18,864 nt of DNA from JAICIG01 sp035532215 (lineage in GTDB: Bacteria > Planctomycetota > Planctomycetia > Pirellulales > JAICIG01), in assembly GCA_035532215.1 (NCBI GenBank), contig DATKRK010000391.1, positions 1 to 18,864 of the forward strand, given 5' to 3'. The notes under the pieces are model-generated. The model had not been told where the DNA came from, ran no database searches, and was given only the letters and a program-made list of their open reading frames with translations. Positions 15,281 to 18,864 of this stretch are shown one piece after another (the stretch's first letter is position 1; each line of letters starts with the position of its first letter). The translations under genes were made by a program, and so were the position numbers.

Positions 15281-16260
15281 TGAACGAACCGGCGACCAAG
15301 TGCCCCGTCTGCCAGGCCCTGCTCGACGAGGAAGACCTGTTTTGCAGCAACCGCGGAACCGAAGCGCCGCCACGCGCCGGTCGGAAAGGCGACCAGACGC
15401 GCGTCGCCACCTATAACTTCGAGTGCTCCGGCTGCGGGGCCTCGATGAGCTACGACGCCTCGGCCGGCGCCTTGCGATGTCCTTTTTGCGGCTCGGAGAA
15501 GCTCGCCTCGCGGCCTGATGCGAAAATCCTTTCGCCGGAGCGCGTTGTGCCGTTCGTACTGGCGCGCGACGCGGCGGTGGCGAAGATGCGGAGTTGGCTG
15601 GGGCAGGGCTTTTGGCGGCCCGGCGATCTTTCCCAGCAGGCGCTGGTCGTCTCGATGACGGCCGTGTACGTGCCGGCCTGGGTGTTCAGCGCCAAGACGC
15701 ACACGTTCTGGACCGCCGACACGAGCGAAACGCCGCCCGGCGCCCGGGCCGCTTGGTTTCCGCTGTTCGGCGAACATCGGGGCGATCATGCCGGGCTGCT
15801 GGTCGGCGCCAGCAGCGCGCTGGCGCCGAACGAGCTGGCCGAGATCTCGCCGTTCGACCTGGCGACCGGCGTCGAGCCGCAAGCGGTCGATCTCGACAAC
15901 ATCACCGTCGAACAGTTTTCCGTCGGCCGCAAATACGCCCGCCCTTTGGCGAGGCAAGGCTTGGAAACTCTCGAAGCGACCGTCTGCCAGCAGCACTACG
16001 TGCCCGGCCGCTGCCGCAACCTGAAGGTCAACGTGCTGTTGGAAGGGCTGGCCAGCGAGGCGGTGTTGTTGCCCGTCTGGATCATGGCCTACCGCTATCG
16101 CAACCAGGTGTTTCGTTTCCTGGTCAACGGCCAGAGCGGCAAGGCCGCTGGCCAGGCGCCGATCTCGCACTGCAAGATCCTGGCCGTGATCGGCATCGCG
16201 CTGGTCGCGTTCGCCGCGTTTTTGCTTTGCCTGGGTCTTGCGGCGACAGTTAGGCAATAG
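15280..16260 (+). CDS. Zinc-ribbon protein with C-terminal membrane anchor
   Basis: The 326-residue product has two predicted ribbons. The first is C8-x2-C11 ... C22-S-N-R25, where the last Cys has become Arg, so it is probably defective. The second is intact: C49-x2-C52 ... C67-x2-C70 (FECSGCGA and RCPFCGS). A long central region (about 80-280) with conserved-looking Trp and Pro residues (YVPAWVF, LPVWIMAYRY) follows. Next come the hinge FRFLVNGQSGKAAGQ and a C-terminal transmembrane segment (about 299-322). The layout recalls zinc-ribbon proteins annotated in other bacteria next to helicase-like names, but no enzymatic motif is visible. The start at 15280 overlaps the previous stop. It is followed by a cluster of hairpin repeats. 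Confidence 0.82.
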   Translation: MNEPATKCPVCQALLDEEDLFCSNRGTEAPPRAGRKGDQTRVATYNFECSGCGASMSYDASAGALRCPFCGSEKLASRPDAKILSPERVVPFVLARDAAVAKMRSWLGQGFWRPGDLSQQALVVSMTAVYVPAWVFSAKTHTFWTADTSETPPGARAAWFPLFGEHRGDHAGLLVGASSALAPNELAEISPFDLATGVEPQAVDLDNITVEQFSVGRKYARPLARQGLETLEATVCQQHYVPGRCRNLKVNVLLEGLASEAVLLPVWIMAYRYRNQVFRFLVNGQSGKAAGQAPISHCKILAVIGIALVAFAAFLLCLGLAATVRQ

Positions 16261-16275
16261 GGCCAGGCGCGCCAC

Positions 16276-16432
16276 GGAGGTCCGGGCGCCCCCGCCCGAA
16301 ATACATGGAGGGCCGGGCGCCCTCGCCCGGCATTCTTTAAGCGGGCGAGGGCGCCCGAGACTCCGTTCGAGACACGGGCGAGGGCGCCCGGACCTCCATT
16401 GTCAGAACTCGGGCGAGGGTGCCCGAGCCTCC
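16276..16432. repeat. Hairpin repeat cluster 2 (five units)
   Basis: The same 23-base family as at 11331-11480 is present. Direct copies lie at 16276-16298 and 16307-16330. Inverted copies lie at 16342-16364, 16375-16397 and 16410-16432. Direct and inverted units face each other, so the whole cluster could fold into one large cruciform or a series of hairpins. It separates the zinc-ribbon genes from ruvB and may also end the upstream transcript. Confidence 0.88.
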
Positions 16433-16470
16433 ATACCTGACTGCTCTAACCCACCGGCTGGCCGATTTGA

Positions 16471-16476
16471 TATATT
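16471..16476 (+). promoter_or_regulatory. Possible -10 box for ruvB
   Basis: TATATT lies 61 bases before the TTG start of ruvB in an AT-richer patch after the repeat cluster. No good -35 is found at 16-18 bp spacing (AACCCA at 17). It is proposed only because the repeats probably isolate ruvB from the genes to its left. Confidence 0.25.
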
Positions 16477-16537
16477 GACCCGGTAGTAGTCAACGCACGT
16501 TCACCAACCCGGCGACGGATAGCCGCCCGGAGGACTC

Positions 16538-17587
16538 TTGGTCCGCGAAACCATTTTGAGCAATTCCGACGACGAGCCGGAAGACGACCGCCTCTCGGCT
16601 CCTCCCGCGGAGAACGAACGCGATCTGCGGCCGCAGCGGATGCGCGACATGGTCGGCCAGCGCGAAGTGTTCGATCGGCTCGAGATCGCGCTCAATGCGG
16701 CCCGCAAGCGCCGCGAGTCGCTCGGGCACATCCTCTTCGACGGGCCGCCGGGCCTGGGCAAAACCACGTTCGCCACCGTGCTTCCCCGCGAAATGGGCGT
16801 GACCTTGCAGATCGCCAGCGGAGCGACGCTGCAAGCGCCCAAGGACTTGATTCCTTATCTGACCAACGCCGAAGAGGGCTCGGTGCTGTTCATCGACGAA
16901 ATCCACCGCATGCCGAAGGCCGTCGAGGAGTTTCTCTACCCGGCGATGGAAGACTTTCGCATCGACCTGACGCTGGGCGAAGGCGTGAACGCACGTACGA
17001 TCAACATGAGCCTGCGGCCGTTCACGCTGATCGGCGCCACCACGCGCACCGGGCTGCTTTCGGCGCCGCTGCGCGACCGGTTCGTGATGCGCGAGCACTT
17101 GGATTTCTACACGGTCGCGGAGCTCTCGGAGATCGTGCGCCGCAACGCCGCCAAGCTCGACGTGGCGATCGACGACGAATCGGCGACTGAAATCGCCTCG
17201 CGCAGCCGGGGCACGCCGCGGCTGGCCAACAACCGCCTCCGCTGGGTCCGCGATTACGCCACGGCCAAGGCCAATGGTCAAATTACGCTCAAGACGGCCC
17301 GCGCCGCGCTCGACATGCAAGGCATCGACCCCCGCGGCCTCGACGGCCAGGACCGCAAGTACCTGGAGACGATCATCCGCGCCTTCCACGGCGGGCCGGT
17401 CGGCGTCGAGGCGGTGGCCCACACCATGAACACCGCACCCGACACGCTGGTCGACGAGGTCGAGCCGTATCTGCTGCGCACCAATCTCGTCGTCCGCACC
17501 CCTCGCGGCCGGCGAGCGACGGCGGCCGCGTACGAGCATTTGGGCTTCGACCCGGAAGCAGAAGGCGAGCAAGGGCGGTTGTTCTAG
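16538..17587 (+). CDS. ruvB: Holliday-junction branch migration ATPase RuvB
   Basis: This AAA+ motor forms hexamers that drive branch migration with RuvA. The 349 residues match the family. Walker A GPPGLGKTT is at 69-77, Walker B LFIDEIHR with D120-E121, sensor/arginine region GATTRTG with R170, and GTPRLANNRLRWVRDYA at 225-241. The C-terminal winged-helix domain ends with RTPRGRRATAAAYEHLG. Some core positions differ from the commonest form: ASGATLQAPKDL where TSGP..EKPGDL is usual, and NNRLRWVRDY for NRLLRRVRDY. The TTG start at 16538 has GGAGGA about four bases upstream. It is separated from ruvA by the zinc-ribbon pair and repeats, but near enough that coordinated expression is plausible. 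It converges with the LRR gene. Confidence 0.96.
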   Translation: MVRETILSNSDDEPEDDRLSAPPAENERDLRPQRMRDMVGQREVFDRLEIALNAARKRRESLGHILFDGPPGLGKTTFATVLPREMGVTLQIASGATLQAPKDLIPYLTNAEEGSVLFIDEIHRMPKAVEEFLYPAMEDFRIDLTLGEGVNARTINMSLRPFTLIGATTRTGLLSAPLRDRFVMREHLDFYTVAELSEIVRRNAAKLDVAIDDESATEIASRSRGTPRLANNRLRWVRDYATAKANGQITLKTARAALDMQGIDPRGLDGQDRKYLETIIRAFHGGPVGVEAVAHTMNTAPDTLVDEVEPYLLRTNLVVRTPRGRRATAAAYEHLGFDPEAEGEQGRLF

Positions 17588-17615
17588 CGAACCATTGAGG
17601 TAGGCGCCGACGTGG

Positions 17616-17635
17616 GGCGGCCTGCCCTGGCCGCC
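17616..17635. terminator. Hairpin between convergent ruvB and LRR genes
   Basis: GGCGGCC (17616-17622) and GGCCGCC (17629-17635) pair around TGCCCT. An alternative outer pairing uses TAGGCG (17601-17606) and CGCCTA (17632-17637). It sits exactly where both transcripts should end, overlapping the last base of the LRR stop codon. There is no T-tract on either strand, so intrinsic termination is uncertain. Confidence 0.4.
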
Positions 17636-18528
17636 TAGCGGCTCGGACGGGTCAACGCCCAATATTCGATCCTGCACTTGGGCAAGGCGGTCTTGAGTTT
17701 TGTCACTGCGGAGCTGGTCAGAGGAAGCGCGGTCAAATTCAGGAACTGAAGCGATTCGAACTCGGCCAAATGCACGAGGCCGGCGTCGGTCACGCGCGTG
17801 TTGTATAGATTCAATTGTTTGATCTGCTGCACAGGCTTGAGACTTGCCAAGCCGGCGTCCGTCACCGCCGTGACGCCCAGATCCAGCGATTCAATCGATT
17901 GCAGACCTGCAAGCCGGGCCAGGGCGCGATCGGTCACTTTCGTGCCGCTGATGTTCAGCGATCTCAATCGCGTCATTTTTTCCAGATGCTCCAAGCCGAC
18001 GTTGGTGATGCGAGTGCCCATCAACGACAACTCCTCCAGGCCGGTCAATCCTTCAAGTTCCGCAACGCCCGCGTCGCCGATCTTGGTGTAGCCAAGGTCT
18101 AACTTTTTCAGCGTGGTCAAACTACCGAGAAAACGCATTCCGGCGTCGGTTACGTCCGTGTTGTAGAGATCCAATTCAGTCAGGTATGTCAGCGACTTGA
18201 GTTTCGCCACGTCGCTGTCGCCAGCCATCCGCCTCCTGAGGTTCACCGAGACGACGCGATCGAAGTAATCTATCCCCAACGAGTTTCGGAAAAGATCGAC
18301 CGGAAACCGACCGGCAGGCAGCAGACTGCTCTCCTCATAGCCCACGGCGCCATGACGCGCCACGACGGCGGCCACGGCCTCGCGTTGAGCGCGAGCCCGG
18401 TTCACTTGCAGCGCCAGCCAAACGCAGATCGCTGTGACTGCGAGCAGCAGCGTGCCCAGGCTGAATTGCGTCCAGCGCCGCCGGAAAGGCGCCCAAGAAA
18501 CGCATCTCGTGGCGAGTGATCGAGGCAT
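17635..18528 (-). CDS. Membrane-anchored leucine-rich-repeat protein
   Basis: The 297-residue product (counting from the ATG at 18528) has a basic N-terminus and one transmembrane segment (FSLGTLLLAVTAICVWLAL, about 23-41). NRARAQREAV follows, a combination I associate with planctomycete membrane proteins. After a linker come seven 24-residue LRR units (about 113-280) with the pattern LxxLxLxxTxVTDAGLxxL, ending in a degenerate unit and a short cap. Such repeats form a curved protein-binding surface, here probably outside the membrane. The frame is open to a TTG at 18564; I chose the ATG because neither has a strong ribosome site and ATG is the better codon. It converges with ruvB. The partner is unknown. 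Confidence 0.88.
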   Translation of the reverse strand: MPRSLATRCVSWAPFRRRWTQFSLGTLLLAVTAICVWLALQVNRARAQREAVAAVVARHGAVGYEESSLLPAGRFPVDLFRNSLGIDYFDRVVSVNLRRRMAGDSDVAKLKSLTYLTELDLYNTDVTDAGMRFLGSLTTLKKLDLGYTKIGDAGVAELEGLTGLEELSLMGTRITNVGLEHLEKMTRLRSLNISGTKVTDRALARLAGLQSIESLDLGVTAVTDAGLASLKPVQQIKQLNLYNTRVTDAGLVHLAEFESLQFLNLTALPLTSSAVTKLKTALPKCRIEYWALTRPSR

Positions 18529-18695
18529 CTCGCTTGCGGAAGCGGAAAGGATGTTGGCTGCCAAAAGTCGCGCTCTGTGGCTTCAGCATAGCGGCTTTCA
18601 GCCAGGTGCGTTAGCGTTTGCTCAAGTCAATCAGCTCGCTGGCCCGAAGCTGTCGACGCCAGCGGGCGTAAGTAGGGGTGCGTTCGGTTGATTCG

Positions 18696-18784
18696 GTAGG
18701 GAACACGCCCTCCGCGGCGTTCCGAGAAAAGCGGAAACTGCGTCGACTCGCGCTTCCCGGAACGCCGCGGAGGGTGTTCCCTAC
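18696..18784. repeat. Long near-perfect hairpin repeat
   Basis: The left arm 18696-18724 and right arm 18758-18784 are complementary over 27 bases, starting GTAGGGAACAC and interrupted only by a 2-base bulge (GC) on the left. The loop is 33 bases. The arms begin with GTAGG and end with CCTAC, as in the hairpins at 5253-5272 and 7121-7149, so they may be related. No gene is seen in 18565-18864. Confidence 0.75.
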
Positions 18785-18829
18785 AGTCTCCACTCCGACC
18801 GATCTACTTGCGCCCGCCGAGCGGCGAAC

Positions 18830-18858
18830 TTGACCGCGGCGCGAACCCCTGCTAGAGT
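18830..18858 (+). promoter_or_regulatory. Sigma-70-like promoter directed off the right end
   Basis: TTGACC (18830-18835) and TAGAGT (18853-18858) are separated by 17 bases; five of six and four of six positions match consensus. It would read toward a gene beyond the window. That gene cannot be seen, so this is a sequence match only. Confidence 0.35.
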
Positions 18859-18864
18859 TGCCGT

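Noticed and set aside
15097..16275. 392-codon minus-strand frame opposite the zinc-ribbon genes
   Set aside because: No recognisable features, and it crosses two plus-strand genes that carry clear Cys motifs and an overlapping stop/start.

Overview
The window looks like a stretch of a high-GC planctomycete chromosome, probably from the order Pirellulales. The reasons are a DUF1559 pseudopilin-like protein with the H-X9-DG tail, a membrane-anchored leucine-rich-repeat protein with a typical planctomycete N-terminus, a Cys-rich secreted protein of a type I associate with this phylum, widely spaced genes, and many hairpin-forming intergenic repeats. The taxonomic call is inference; no rRNA, tRNA, CRISPR array, phage or transposase gene was seen.

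Layout. 1-2144 (+): an unrecognised membrane protein and a Tat-exported protein. 2145-2336: an intergenic element with 13-bp inverted ends. 2337-4137 (+): myo-inositol oxygenase and a secreted alpha/beta hydrolase, probably one operon. 4159-6324 (-): a membrane-anchored M28 peptidase and the DUF1559 protein, the latter behind a long, apparently structured leader. 6772-7506 (-): a Cys/His-rich secreted protein with a hairpin repeat embedded in its reading frame. 7657-10377 (-): a compact three-gene ABC exporter (ATPase and two ABC-2/DUF990-type permeases). 10378-10819: a nested palindromic element plus a good sigma-70 promoter reading into ispF. 10820-14494 (+): ispF, cysS, ruvC, ruvA. 14495-14893: a second nested inverted-repeat region. 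14894-16260 (+): two overlapping zinc-ribbon membrane proteins, the first of which looks like an internally deleted relative of the second. 16276-16432: a cluster of hairpin repeats. 16538-17587 (+): ruvB. 17635-18528 (-): the LRR protein. The end of the window holds a long near-perfect hairpin and a promoter-like site directed rightward.

How the genes work together. RuvA, RuvB and RuvC form the Holliday-junction branch migration and resolution machine, here split by the zinc-ribbon pair. IspF (MEP isoprenoid pathway) and CysRS are housekeeping genes in a neighbouring block. The ABC trio should assemble as one exporter. MIOX would convert myo-inositol to glucuronate. The neighbouring secreted hydrolase suggests carbohydrate or ester catabolism, which is inference from context.

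The points most worth a second look are: ispF has no canonical in-frame start codon ahead of its essential zinc ligands; the zinc-ribbon pair looks like a parent and a shrunken paralogue; the DUF1559 leader could be a multi-helix RNA; and two intergenic regions are built as nested palindromes. I did not find a clear defence system or a novel enzymatic system.
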